5,055 nt of DNA, taken from positions 1 through 5,055 of the forward strand of contig JAQXNQ010000401.1 in the NCBI GenBank assembly GCA_029098085.1. Direction: 5' to 3'. A model generated the notes under the pieces. The model saw only the letters and a program-made list of their open reading frames with translations. It ran no database searches and was not told where the DNA came from. This DNA comes from Oscillospiraceae bacterium. GTDB lineage: Bacteria > Bacillota > Clostridia > Oscillospirales > Ruminococcaceae. This document shows, one piece after another, positions 1 to 4,636 of the stretch; positions within the stretch are counted from its first letter, which is position 1, and each line of letters opens with the position of its first letter. The translations under genes were made by a program, and so were the position numbers.

Positions 1-222
1 CCTTGCAGCCCAGGGTCGTGAACGCAATCCGGTTCAAAGGGGTACCTCCCGTGCGGTTTTGCAGTCCGCTCCGGCGGACAGATGTCCACGAAAGAGCGGG
101 CTTTACTCGGAATATTTGGGCTATGTGCATAATCGGATACATTCCGTATTGTATGGGTTGCCCAAATAGAAGCTTTCTTCTATATTATTATAATGGATTA
201 GAGAGAAAATGGCAATACGCAG
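1..222. other. Non-coding upstream region with several hairpins
   Basis: I see no convincing gene here. The rightward frame of the HPr-like gene at 432 happens to stay open back to position 3, but its translation resembles no family, and a promoter and ribosome binding site lie downstream of most of it. Visible structure: a 6-bp hairpin GTCCGC/GCGGAC with a UCCG tetraloop at 64-79 (C-G closed, so of the stable UNCG class); a perfect 9-bp inverted repeat TATTTGGGC/GCCCAAATA at 113-121 and 160-168; and a 7-bp hairpin ATAGAAG/CTTCTAT with a 4-nt loop at 166-183. A TATAAT at 189-194 has no good -35 partner. The stretch from about 110 to 260 is more AT-rich than its flanks. It may hold the 3' end of an upstream transcription unit or a regulatory region; I cannot tell which. 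Confidence 0.5.
113..183. repeat. Adjacent inverted repeats (possible stem-loops)
   Basis: TATTTGGGC (113-121) is perfectly complementary to GCCCAAATA (160-168), enclosing 38 nt that contain smaller nested pairings (CGGA/TCCG at 134-146, ATACA/TGTAT at 137-154). Directly overlapping the right arm, ATAGAAG (166-172) pairs with CTTCTAT (177-183) around a CTTT loop. The two main stems share bases 166-168, so in RNA they would compete at their junction. Neither is followed by a clear T-tract on either strand, so neither looks like a classical terminator. They could be a processed leader, a small RNA, or a binding site upstream of the promoter at 223-251. Confidence 0.5.
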
Positions 223-251
223 TTGACTTAAATGTGCCCGATGGTTATACT
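223..251 (+). promoter_or_regulatory. SigA-type promoter for the HPr-like pair
   Basis: TTGACT at 223-228 and TATACT at 246-251 are separated by exactly 17 nt, each one base from the consensus hexamer. Transcription would start near 258 and run into the gene at 432, leaving a leader of about 175 nt. No competing gene lies between the promoter and that start codon, so it very probably drives the HPr-like pair. Confidence 0.8.
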
Positions 252-257
252 GTAAAT

Positions 258-431
258 GTAGTGATTTTGGAGAAGCAGCCGTCACCCCCCGGCGCGCAGG
301 AGGCCGGCGGAGGCCGAAACGGAATCACCCACCGCAGAATCCCATCTGTAGAAGAAATGAACCACCGATCCGGGCGGAGGATCCGGATCCAACAAAGACA
401 TCTGGAAGAAACCTTACTGGGAGGTACGATT
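258..431 (+). promoter_or_regulatory. Long GC-rich 5' leader of the HPr-like unit
   Basis: The leader between the predicted transcription start and the first HPr-like gene is about 175 nt, long for a 76-codon gene. It contains potential hairpins: CCGGC/GCCGG at 289-293 and 303-307, and GATCCGG/CCGGATC at 367-373 and 383-389. The second overlaps a perfect 12-bp palindrome, GGATCCGGATCC, at 379-390. I recognise no known riboswitch class and see no terminator-like stem plus T-tract. An in-frame ATG at 357 has only a weak purine stretch upstream and is not the likely start. The leader may simply be untranslated RNA, or may carry post-transcriptional control; the sequence alone does not decide. 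Confidence 0.4.
420..424 (+). promoter_or_regulatory. Ribosome binding site fixing the first HPr-like start
   Basis: GGAGG sits 7 nt before the ATG at 432. This selects 432 over upstream in-frame candidates, none of which has a comparable site, and gives a product the same length as its paralogue. Confidence 0.8.
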
Positions 432-662
432 ATGAGAATCTGCACCATCAATTTAAGCTCCATCGAGGATGTGAAGACCTTCGTCAGCATCATGAACAAA
501 TGCCCCTTCGAGGCCGATCTGGTCTCCGGACGGTATGTGATCGACGCCAAGTCCATCATGGGCATCTTCAGCCTGGATCTGACCAGACCCATTCAGATGA
601 ACATCCACGCCGACGACTGCGAGGCGCTGATGGAGGAGATCAAACCCTATCTGGCCGGCTGA
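432..662 (+). CDS. HPr-like protein lacking the catalytic histidine (paralogue 1)
   Basis: A 76-residue cytoplasmic protein of the HPr (PTS phosphocarrier) fold. The diagnostic region is residues 39-48, AKSIMGIFSL. It matches the HPr segment around regulatory Ser46 (KSIMGVMSL in Gram-positive HPr), making Ser41 the equivalent of the HPr kinase target. The GIHARPA motif with catalytic His15 is absent: the aligned N-terminal helix reads SSIEDVKTFV, with no histidine. It therefore should not carry phosphate from Enzyme I to sugar transporters. By analogy with Crh, the histidine-less HPr relative of Bacillus, a regulatory role through the serine site is plausible, but that is inference. At 76 residues it is slightly shorter than classical HPr (about 85-88). 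It is first of a tandem pair, 64% identical (49/76) to the next gene, and is preceded by a strong promoter and GGAGG site. No ptsI or sugar permease is nearby. Confidence 0.82.
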   Translation: MRICTINLSSIEDVKTFVSIMNKCPFEADLVSGRYVIDAKSIMGIFSLDLTRPIQMNIHADDCEALMEEIKPYLAG

Positions 663-689
663 TCCGGCTCCCGGCCCCGGGGCACGGGG

Positions 690-739
690 CATACAGAGAG
701 AAACAACAGCATACAGAGAGAAACAAAACGAAACAACAG
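690..739 (+). repeat. Short tandem repeat between the HPr-like genes
   Basis: A 20-bp unit starting CATACAGAGAGAAACAA occurs at 690-709 and again from 710; the first 17 bases are identical (690-706 and 710-726). A third partial copy, AAACAACAG, follows at 731-739 (compare 701-709) and runs into the AGGAGG ribosome binding site at 738-743. Just upstream is a 10-bp palindrome, GCCCCGGGGC, at 674-683. The spacer is thus a GC-rich potential hairpin followed by an unstructured A-rich stretch, an arrangement suited to setting the relative translation of the second gene. Confidence 0.8.
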
Positions 740-754
740 GAGGAAGCTTGTATT

Positions 755-985
755 ATGAAAACCTGCAATATCATGCTCAGCACCATCAACGACGTGAAGG
801 ACTTCGTGGCCACCGTCAACAAATGCCCCTTTGAGGTGGATCTGGTCTCCGGCCGCTACGCCATCGATGCCAAGTCCATCATGGGCATCTTCAGCCTCGA
901 CCTGTCCAAGCCCATTCAGATGAACGTCCACTCCGACGACTGCGCCGAGTTCCTGGCTGAGATCAGCCGGTTCATTGTCGAGTAA
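755..985 (+). CDS. HPr-like protein lacking the catalytic histidine (paralogue 2)
   Basis: A second 76-residue HPr-fold protein, the tandem duplicate of the gene 92 bp upstream. Residues 22-27 (NKCPFE), 31-35 (VSGRY), 37-50 (the KSIMG-containing core) and 53-57 (PIQMN) are identical in both copies, while the N-terminal helix and last helix have diverged. Ser41 of KSIMG corresponds to regulatory Ser46 of HPr. The catalytic His15 motif is again missing, with STINDVKDFV in its place, so PTS phosphotransfer is not expected. Cys4, Cys24 and Cys63 are conserved between the copies. The start is clear: AGGAGG at 738-743 lies 11 nt before the ATG. The two genes are probably cotranscribed, as no terminator with a T-tract lies between them. 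The function is unknown. Catabolite or metabolic regulation through the serine site is the best guess from family knowledge, and automatic annotation would probably call it 'HPr family phosphocarrier protein'. Confidence 0.82.
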   Translation: MKTCNIMLSTINDVKDFVATVNKCPFEVDLVSGRYAIDAKSIMGIFSLDLSKPIQMNVHSDDCAEFLAEISRFIVE

Positions 986-1065
986 CCGGTATATATCCTG
1001 CGCGCAAATTCCGTCCCCTGATCCGGAGTGTTCCCGGTTCAGCCGGCAGGAAAAACATCCCCTCC

Positions 1066-1107
1066 AAATCAAAAGGCCTTGCTTCGGATTTCAGCCGGAG
1101 CAAGGCC
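1066..1107 (-). terminator. Intrinsic terminator of the hydE unit (perhaps bidirectional)
   Basis: The stem pairs 1075-1087 with 1095-1107 around a 7-nt loop: 13 bp with one internal A/C mismatch in - strand RNA, which becomes a G-U wobble in + strand RNA. Nine outer pairs, GGCCTTGCT/AGCAAGGCC, are perfect. On the - strand the stem is followed by TTTTGATTT (1074-1066), a usable T-tract. On the + strand it is followed by ATTGTCG, which is poor. It lies about 100 nt past the last - strand reading frame and 90 nt past the convergent HPr-like gene, so it mainly serves hydE and may help stop rightward transcripts. Confidence 0.7.
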
Positions 1108-1209
1108 ATTGTCGTTCCTGTCTGCAGAATCGGGCACAGGGTATGCATGCGGCCAATCCGGGACTGTTGATCCGCACCGCCGGGATACTGGCCGCGCAGT
1201 CCGGATCCG

Positions 1210-1302
1210 TCAATCCGTTCCCTCCCGAAGCGCCTGACAGATGGTGCCGCTGCCGAGCTGTCCGCCGCTCATGGCGATGAGGGCGGTCTTCTCCTCCTTC
1301 AC
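1210..1302 (-). pseudogene. 30-codon reading frame, probable remnant of an MnmA-type tRNA thiolase gene
   Basis: This frame starts at a GTG overlapping the hydE TGA stop (GTGA overlap), with GGGAG about 7 nt upstream. That is the layout of a translationally coupled downstream gene, yet it ends after 30 codons. The product begins VKEEKTALIAMSGG. This closely matches the N-terminus of tRNA 2-thiouridylase MnmA, where a similar segment leads into the PP-loop SGGVDSS. It then continues QLGSGTICQALRE, which resembles the extreme C-terminus of MnmA (a LGGGTI-type segment near the end). The simplest reading is an mnmA gene that lost nearly all its interior in frame, leaving only both ends. The active-site SGGxDS aspartate and all catalytic cysteines are gone, so no enzyme activity is possible. 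Alternatives are a chance small ORF, a genuine small peptide, or a degenerate P-loop (GQLGSG without the lysine). The comparison is from memory of family consensus, not an alignment. Confidence 0.45.
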
Positions 1303-2348
1303 GGCTGCTCCCGTCTGGCGTTGCCCACGGCAGTGACGATCCGGTAGCCCGCCGACCGCACCCGCTGCTCCAGACAGCCCCGGCACTGGGCGGATTCCTC
1401 GCCGGTGCAGATCTTGTTGTCGTACAGATCATAGAGCTTGCGCACATCGGTGGGCGACAGGTTGGGCATGACCACGTTGGCTCCTGCCTTCATGCCCAGC
1501 TCCCGGCCCTGGGGATGGAGGGTGCCCAGCGCCGTCGTGGCGGGCAGCAGGGCGTAGGGGAACATCAGCCGCAGGATGGCCAGCAGCCGCAGAGTCAGCT
1601 CCACGCTGCCGCTGGGGAAGGAAGCGAAGGGCGTCTCCCGGTGGGTGATATAGGGGCCGATGCCGATCATGTCCGGCTGCAGCTGCTGCAGGAAGCGCAG
1701 ATCCTCGATCAGGCAGTCGGTGGTCTGGTACGGCGACCCCACCATGAAGCCGGAGCCCACCTGATAGCCGATCTCCTTCAGATCAAACAGGCAGCGCTTG
1801 CGGTTTGCCAGGCTCAGCTCGGCGGGGTGGAGCTTTCCGTAGTGCTGCTCACTGGCGGTCTCGTGCCGCAGCAGATAGCGGTTGGCGCCGGCGTCAAAGA
1901 AGGCCTGGTAGCTCTCCCGGGATTTCTCGCCGATAGACAGGGTGATGGCGCAGTCGGGGAACCGCGCCCGGATCTCCGAGACGATGGCGCAGACCCGCTC
2001 GTCGGTGAAGTACGGATCCTCGCCCCCCTGCAGCACGAAGGTGCGGAAGCCCAGCCGGTATCCCTCTTCGCAGCAGAACAGGATCTGCTCCGGAGTCAGG
2101 CGGTACCGCTCGGCGCTTCGGTTGTCCCGCCGGATGCCGCAGTAATAGCAGTTGTTCCGGCAGTAGTTGGTGAACTCGATCAGGCCGCGGATGTACACCT
2201 CGTCGCCGTAGATCTCCCGGCGGCGGCGGTCGGCGGCCTCAAACAGGGCGTCGTCCGGCCCCTCCCGCTCCAGCAGCGCCTTCAGCTCCTCATCGGTCAG
2301 ATTCCGCTCCGCCGACAGTTTTTCAATCAGCTCACAAAAGGCTGGCAT
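1299..2348 (-). CDS. hydE: [FeFe]-hydrogenase maturase HydE (radical SAM)
   Basis: HydE is a cytoplasmic radical S-adenosylmethionine enzyme that works with HydG and HydF to build the organometallic 2Fe subcluster of [FeFe]-hydrogenase. The 349-residue product has the radical SAM signature CX3CX2C at Cys63, Cys67 and Cys70 (NYCRNNCYYCGIRRDN), which binds the SAM-reducing [4Fe-4S] cluster. It also has a second CX7CX2C motif at Cys314, Cys322 and Cys325, the accessory cluster site of many HydE proteins. That motif, together with the IEFTNYCRNNC context and QGGEDP (108-112), separates it from BioB and PylB. The length equals the usual HydE size of about 350. The start at 2348 is chosen because AAAGGAG at 2357-2363 is 8 nt away; the ATG at 2354 would be only 2 nt away and the one at 2399 has no site. 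It has its own promoter (2426-2454). hydF, hydG and the hydrogenase itself are not in this window. Its stop overlaps the start of a small remnant frame. Confidence 0.95.
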   Translation of the reverse strand: MPAFCELIEKLSAERNLTDEELKALLEREGPDDALFEAADRRRREIYGDEVYIRGLIEFTNYCRNNCYYCGIRRDNRSAERYRLTPEQILFCCEEGYRLGFRTFVLQGGEDPYFTDERVCAIVSEIRARFPDCAITLSIGEKSRESYQAFFDAGANRYLLRHETASEQHYGKLHPAELSLANRKRCLFDLKEIGYQVGSGFMVGSPYQTTDCLIEDLRFLQQLQPDMIGIGPYITHRETPFASFPSGSVELTLRLLAILRLMFPYALLPATTALGTLHPQGRELGMKAGANVVMPNLSPTDVRKLYDLYDNKICTGEESAQCRGCLEQRVRSAGYRIVTAVGNARREQP

Positions 2349-2356
2349 GGTCATTT

Positions 2357-2363
2357 CTCCTTT
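2357..2363 (-). promoter_or_regulatory. Ribosome binding site deciding the hydE start
   Basis: AAAGGAG on the - strand lies 8 nt before the ATG at 2348 and only 2 nt before the ATG at 2354. It therefore favours the shorter product beginning MPAF. Confidence 0.75.
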
Positions 2364-2425
2364 ATTCCAAAGTCCCGCGCCGGTTGGGGCGGTTATCATC
2401 CTAGTATGAAGATATGTTTTTTATC

Positions 2426-2454
2426 AGTATACCAGCAACCGAAGGGGATGTCAA
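2426..2454 (-). promoter_or_regulatory. Strong SigA-type promoter of hydE
   Basis: On the - strand, TTGACA (2454-2449, perfect consensus) and TATACT (2431-2426, one mismatch) are separated by 17 nt. Transcription should begin near 2419, giving a 5' leader of about 70 nt before the hydE start. The -35 element begins only 9 bp beyond the T-tract of the upstream vWA terminator, so the two units are tightly packed yet separately transcribed. Such a near-consensus promoter suggests substantial constitutive expression, unless a repressor binds; no operator is obvious. Confidence 0.88.
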
Positions 2455-2463
2455 GGAGAGCAG

Positions 2464-2504
2464 AAAAAGGGAAGCACCTCCAGCCGAAAGCCGAAGGCGC
2501 CTCC
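2464..2504 (-). terminator. Intrinsic terminator of the vWA gene
   Basis: In - strand RNA, bases 2504-2490 pair with 2484-2470 to form a 15-bp stem (with several G-U wobbles) around a short 5-nt loop. The stem is followed by CTTTTT (2469-2464). It starts 10 nt after the TAA stop of the vWA gene. The wobble pairs become C/A mismatches in + strand RNA, so the structure is strand-specific. Confidence 0.82.
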
Positions 2505-2514
2505 ATCCCCTTTT

Positions 2515-3159
2515 TTACCGTCGCCTGCTGTGATCCTCATCGATCCGGCGCTTCCAGCCGGCGGTGAGGAGTTCGTTTTCCCGGACGGCGCTGATGGCCG
2601 CGTCCAGTACCTCGAAATTCAGGGCTGTTCCCTCGCTGTCGCAGCGGTAGGTGACCGCCCGGTCCTCTCCGATGCCGAAGTGCCGCGCCGTCTCCACCGC
2701 ATCGATGTTGGCGCCGAGGAACAGGAACTCCCAGCCGTACTGCTCCTTCTGACGGCTGACCATCTCCCGCACCCGGTCGGCGGAATAGATATGGCTGGCG
2801 TTTTCCATGCCGTCGGTGGTGATGACAAACAGGGTATGCTCCGGCAGATCCTCCGGCCGGGCGTATTTGTGGACGATGCCGATGTGATGAATCGCGCCGC
2901 CGATGGCGTCCATCAGGGCGGTGCAGCCGCCCACCGAGTAGTCCCGTTCGGTCATGGGAGCGATCTTCCGGATGGGCACCCGGTCGTGGATCACGCTGCT
3001 GCCGCTGCTGAACAGGACGGTGGAGACCAGCGCCTCCCCCTCCGCCTTCTTCTGCTTCTGAATCATGGCGTTGAAGCCGCCGATGGTGTCCGCCTCCAGC
3101 CCGCTCATGGAGCCGCTGCGATCCAGAATGAACACAAGCTCTGTCAGATTTTTTCTCAT
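2515..3159 (-). CDS. TerY-like von Willebrand factor A domain protein
   Basis: A 214-residue protein consisting almost entirely of one vWA domain, with no signal peptide or membrane segment, so probably cytoplasmic. The metal-ion-dependent adhesion site is complete: DRSGS at residues 13-17 (DxSxS), Thr80 in GGCTALMDA, and Asp116 in TTDGMEN. It should therefore bind a divalent metal and a partner protein. Length and motif spacing fit the small stand-alone vWA proteins related to TerY of tellurite/stress-response loci; no enzymatic activity is expected from this domain. The C-terminus is basic (HSRRR). The start at 3159 is supported by GGAGG at 3168-3172, 8 nt upstream, and by the protein beginning directly at the first beta strand; the frame runs open further upstream to 3303 but that part is not vWA-like. 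It lies downstream of the macrodomain gene in the same direction, separated by a repeat element, and is followed by its own terminator. I see no convincing promoter directly upstream. The partner and exact role are unknown. Confidence 0.88.
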   Translation of the reverse strand: MRKNLTELVFILDRSGSMSGLEADTIGGFNAMIQKQKKAEGEALVSTVLFSSGSSVIHDRVPIRKIAPMTERDYSVGGCTALMDAIGGAIHHIGIVHKYARPEDLPEHTLFVITTDGMENASHIYSADRVREMVSRQKEQYGWEFLFLGANIDAVETARHFGIGEDRAVTYRCDSEGTALNFEVLDAAISAVRENELLTAGWKRRIDEDHSRRR

Positions 3160-3167
3160 ATCCGGTA

Positions 3168-3172
3168 CCTCC
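3168..3172 (-). promoter_or_regulatory. Ribosome binding site of the vWA gene
   Basis: GGAGG on the - strand, 8 nt before the ATG at 3159, fixes the start and rules out the longer frame reaching 3303, most of which lies in the repeat element. Confidence 0.8.
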
Positions 3173-3204
3173 GTATCTGGGTGGATGATTTTGTTTACAG
3201 ATAC
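3173..3204. repeat. Inverted repeat in the vWA leader
   Basis: GTATCTG (3173-3179) and CAGATAC (3198-3204) form a perfect 7-bp inverted repeat with an 18-nt centre, directly adjoining the vWA ribosome binding site. It could be an operator or a leader hairpin affecting translation. Arms this short also occur by chance. Confidence 0.35.
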
Positions 3205-3354
3205 AGCATACCGTTTTGAGCGCGGGATTGGGTCGCATGGGAAGCGACAAATGAAGTGAATAGTGAATAGTTTTGGTGAATCGGCGCTGCGCGCCTTGAA
3301 CACTGGCGAAAATTGAAAGATACTACGCTAATTTTGCGTTTGTGCTCACGGTTC

Positions 3355-3449
3355 GTGAAGAGTAATTTAGTTCTGGTGAAGGATTGGAAAGTACTGCACC
3401 AAATTTTCAGTCTGTGGAAAGGGGAGACGTGCCTTCTGTTACTCTTCAC
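3355..3449. repeat. Internal 11-bp inverted repeat
   Basis: GTGAAGAGTAA at 3355-3365 is exactly complementary to TTACTCTTCAC at 3439-3449, enclosing 73 bp. The arms echo the GTGAA/TTCAC theme of the element ends, as if derived from a nested copy of the terminal sequence. Confidence 0.7.
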
Positions 3450-3543
3450 TGAAAACTAAGAATCTTTCGGTACGCAGGACGGCAAAATCAGACGTCCAAC
3501 CTGCCGAGACCATATTTTGAGCGACCGAAGGGAGCGGTTTTCC

Positions 3544-3585
3544 TTCACTATTCACTCTTCACTATTCACTCTTCACTATTCACTA
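3544..3585. repeat. Three tandem 14-bp repeats
   Basis: TTCACTATTCACTC occurs at 3544-3557 and 3558-3571, followed by a third copy at 3572-3585 whose last base is A instead of C. Each unit is itself two near-copies of TTCACT(A/C). The array starts 3 bp after the macrodomain stop codon, so it is transcribed as the 3' untranslated end of that gene. Confidence 0.9.
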
Positions 3586-3588
3586 TCA

Positions 3589-4623
3589 TTACGCCAGCAA
3601 ACTCTGGTCAAACGCGAACAGCGCCTCGTTAATCTCAAAAATGTTATAGTTGCCCCGCTCGATGAAGTATTCGACGATGATGTCGAATTTGCTGGAATGG
3701 GACAGGGCAAAGCCCGCCTTCATCAGCATCTCCCGGGTTTCGGCCGGCGGCAGCTCCAGAGCGATGGCAAAGGCCAGCACCGTTGGCTTGGAGGGGCGGT
3801 ACTGCCGATCGCTGCGGATTTTGGAAAAGAGCTTGCGGTCGATGTTGGCCTTTTTGTAGCACTGGGCATCGGTCATGCCCTTCTCATCAATCTTGCGCAG
3901 CAGCATCTCGGAAAAGCTCTCGTCGATCTGGCTGAGGGCCTCGTCCAGAGAGGCCGGATCGCCCGGGGCCGGGGCGCAGAACGGAGCCGCCGCAGCATTC
4001 GCCTCAAACAGGCTGTCCTCCTCCGGGACGTCCGAAGCCTTCCGCCGGGAAAGCAGCCAGCGTCTCCGGCGTTCCGCAGCACTGTCGGCATGAGCGTCCA
4101 CATAGCGGTCGTCGATATAGGCGGTGATATCCGCAAACAGCGCTTCGCTGATCCGGTAGGAATCCCGGTCGAAAATAACGAGGATGACGGTCATGTCGTT
4201 TTGCTGCAGGAAGGCGGAGATGGTGTCCACCGCCACCTGCAGCGCCTGCTCCCTTGGATAGCCGTAGATGCCGGCGGAGATCAGCGGGAAAGCCACTGTC
4301 TCACAGCTGTGCTCCCTGGCCAGCTCCAGCGCGGTCTGATAGCAGGAGATCAGCTGCTCCCGCTCTCCCCTGCCGCCGCCCTGCCACTGGGGCCCCACGG
4401 CATGGATCACATACCGGCAGGGCAGGTTGTAGCCCCCGGTGATTTTGGCGCTGCCGGTGGGGCAGCCGCCCAGGGTGCGGCACTCGGCCAGCAGCCCGGG
4501 GCCCGCCGCCCGGTGGATGCAGCCATCCACCCCGCCGCCGCCCAGCAGGGACTCGTTGGCGGCGTTGACAATGGCATCGGCCCGCACTTTCGTGATGTCG
4601 TTTCGGATGATCTGCAGCGGCAT
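3589..4623 (-). CDS. Macrodomain (ADP-ribose-binding) protein with C-terminal helical domain
   Basis: A 344-residue, probably cytoplasmic protein. Residues 1 to about 170 are a macrodomain with the complete ADP-ribose pocket: NDI (8-10), VNAANESLLGGGGVDGCIHRAAG (19-41, including Asn20, Asn23, the glycine loop and Asp33) and the phosphate-binding loop ISAGIYGYP (115-123). MacroD-type members with this loop and aspartate remove ADP-ribose from proteins or from O-acetyl-ADP-ribose, so hydrolase activity is likely but not proven. Residues 175-235 are a charged, alanine-rich, probably disordered linker. Residues 240-344 form a second helical domain: KIDEKGMTDAQCYKKANIDRKLFSKI, then LAFAIALELPPAETREMLMKAGF. 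The second part resembles the C-terminal half of a Cro/XRE-like helix-turn-helix. The start at 4623 has AGGGAG 8 nt upstream. The upstream gene ends 13 bp before it, so the two form an operon. The stop codon lies inside the right end of the repeat element. The C-terminal domain could bind nucleic acid or another protein; its role is inferred. Confidence 0.9.
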   Translation of the reverse strand: MPLQIIRNDITKVRADAIVNAANESLLGGGGVDGCIHRAAGPGLLAECRTLGGCPTGSAKITGGYNLPCRYVIHAVGPQWQGGGRGEREQLISCYQTALELAREHSCETVAFPLISAGIYGYPREQALQVAVDTISAFLQQNDMTVILVIFDRDSYRISEALFADITAYIDDRYVDAHADSAAERRRRWLLSRRKASDVPEEDSLFEANAAAAPFCAPAPGDPASLDEALSQIDESFSEMLLRKIDEKGMTDAQCYKKANIDRKLFSKIRSDRQYRPSKPTVLAFAIALELPPAETREMLMKAGFALSHSSKFDIIVEYFIERGNYNIFEINEALFAFDQSLLA

Positions 4624-4636
4624 AATGCTCTCTCCC

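Larger units (their letters stand above)
3250..3590. mobile_element. MITE-like element with near-perfect inverted ends
   Basis: A stretch of about 341 bp, visibly more AT-rich than the genes around it and without a credible coding sequence. Its left end (3250-3267) is the reverse complement of its right end (3572-3590) except for one extra A at 3585; the shared core is AGTGAATAGTGAA / TTCACTATTCACT. The right end is amplified into three 14-bp units (3544-3585). Inside are a perfect 11-bp inverted repeat (3355-3365 with 3439-3449), a GGCGC/GCGCC hairpin at 3283-3295, and a purine-rich GAGCGACCGAAGGGAGCGG block at 3519-3537. No transposase is encoded, so any movement would need help in trans. 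I could not identify a target-site duplication. TTCACTATTCACT-type repeats are, from memory, a frequent intergenic dispersed repeat in some bacterial genomes. Whether this is a true miniature transposable element or another repeat class is not settled. It separates the macrodomain and vWA genes. Confidence 0.5.

Noticed and set aside
22..60. Possible tRNA T-arm (GGTTCAAA)
   Set aside because: The flanking bases do not form a 5-bp T-stem, and no acceptor or anticodon arm could be found on either strand.
189..194. TATAAT as a second promoter upstream of the HPr-like pair
   Set aside because: No -35-like hexamer occurs at 16-18 nt spacing, and the region is generally AT-rich. The promoter at 223-251 is far better.
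3..431. In-frame N-terminal extension of the first HPr-like gene, open without stops back to position 3
   Set aside because: The extension resembles no family. The promoter at 223-251 and the GGAGG at 420-424 both fall inside it, and the paralogue at 755 has the same 76-residue length without any extension.
1515..2567. Long + strand open frame of 350 codons opposite hydE
   Set aside because: It is the antisense shadow of hydE and its upstream region, with low-complexity A/G/V-rich translation. hydE on the other strand has full family motifs.
2530..3219. + strand and alternative - strand frames (2530-3219, 2537-3250) overlapping the vWA gene
   Set aside because: They are shadow frames caused by GC-rich codon use. 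The vWA frame has a complete MIDAS motif and a proper ribosome binding site.
3195..3449. 84-codon - strand frame inside the repeat element
   Set aside because: Its translation derives from the TTCAC-type repeats (NYSLFTSF), there is no ribosome binding site I trust, and it overlaps the leader of the vWA gene.
3250..3590. CRISPR array suggested by the regular 14-bp repeats
   Set aside because: The repeats are only 14 bp and directly abutting, without unique spacers, and no cas genes are present.
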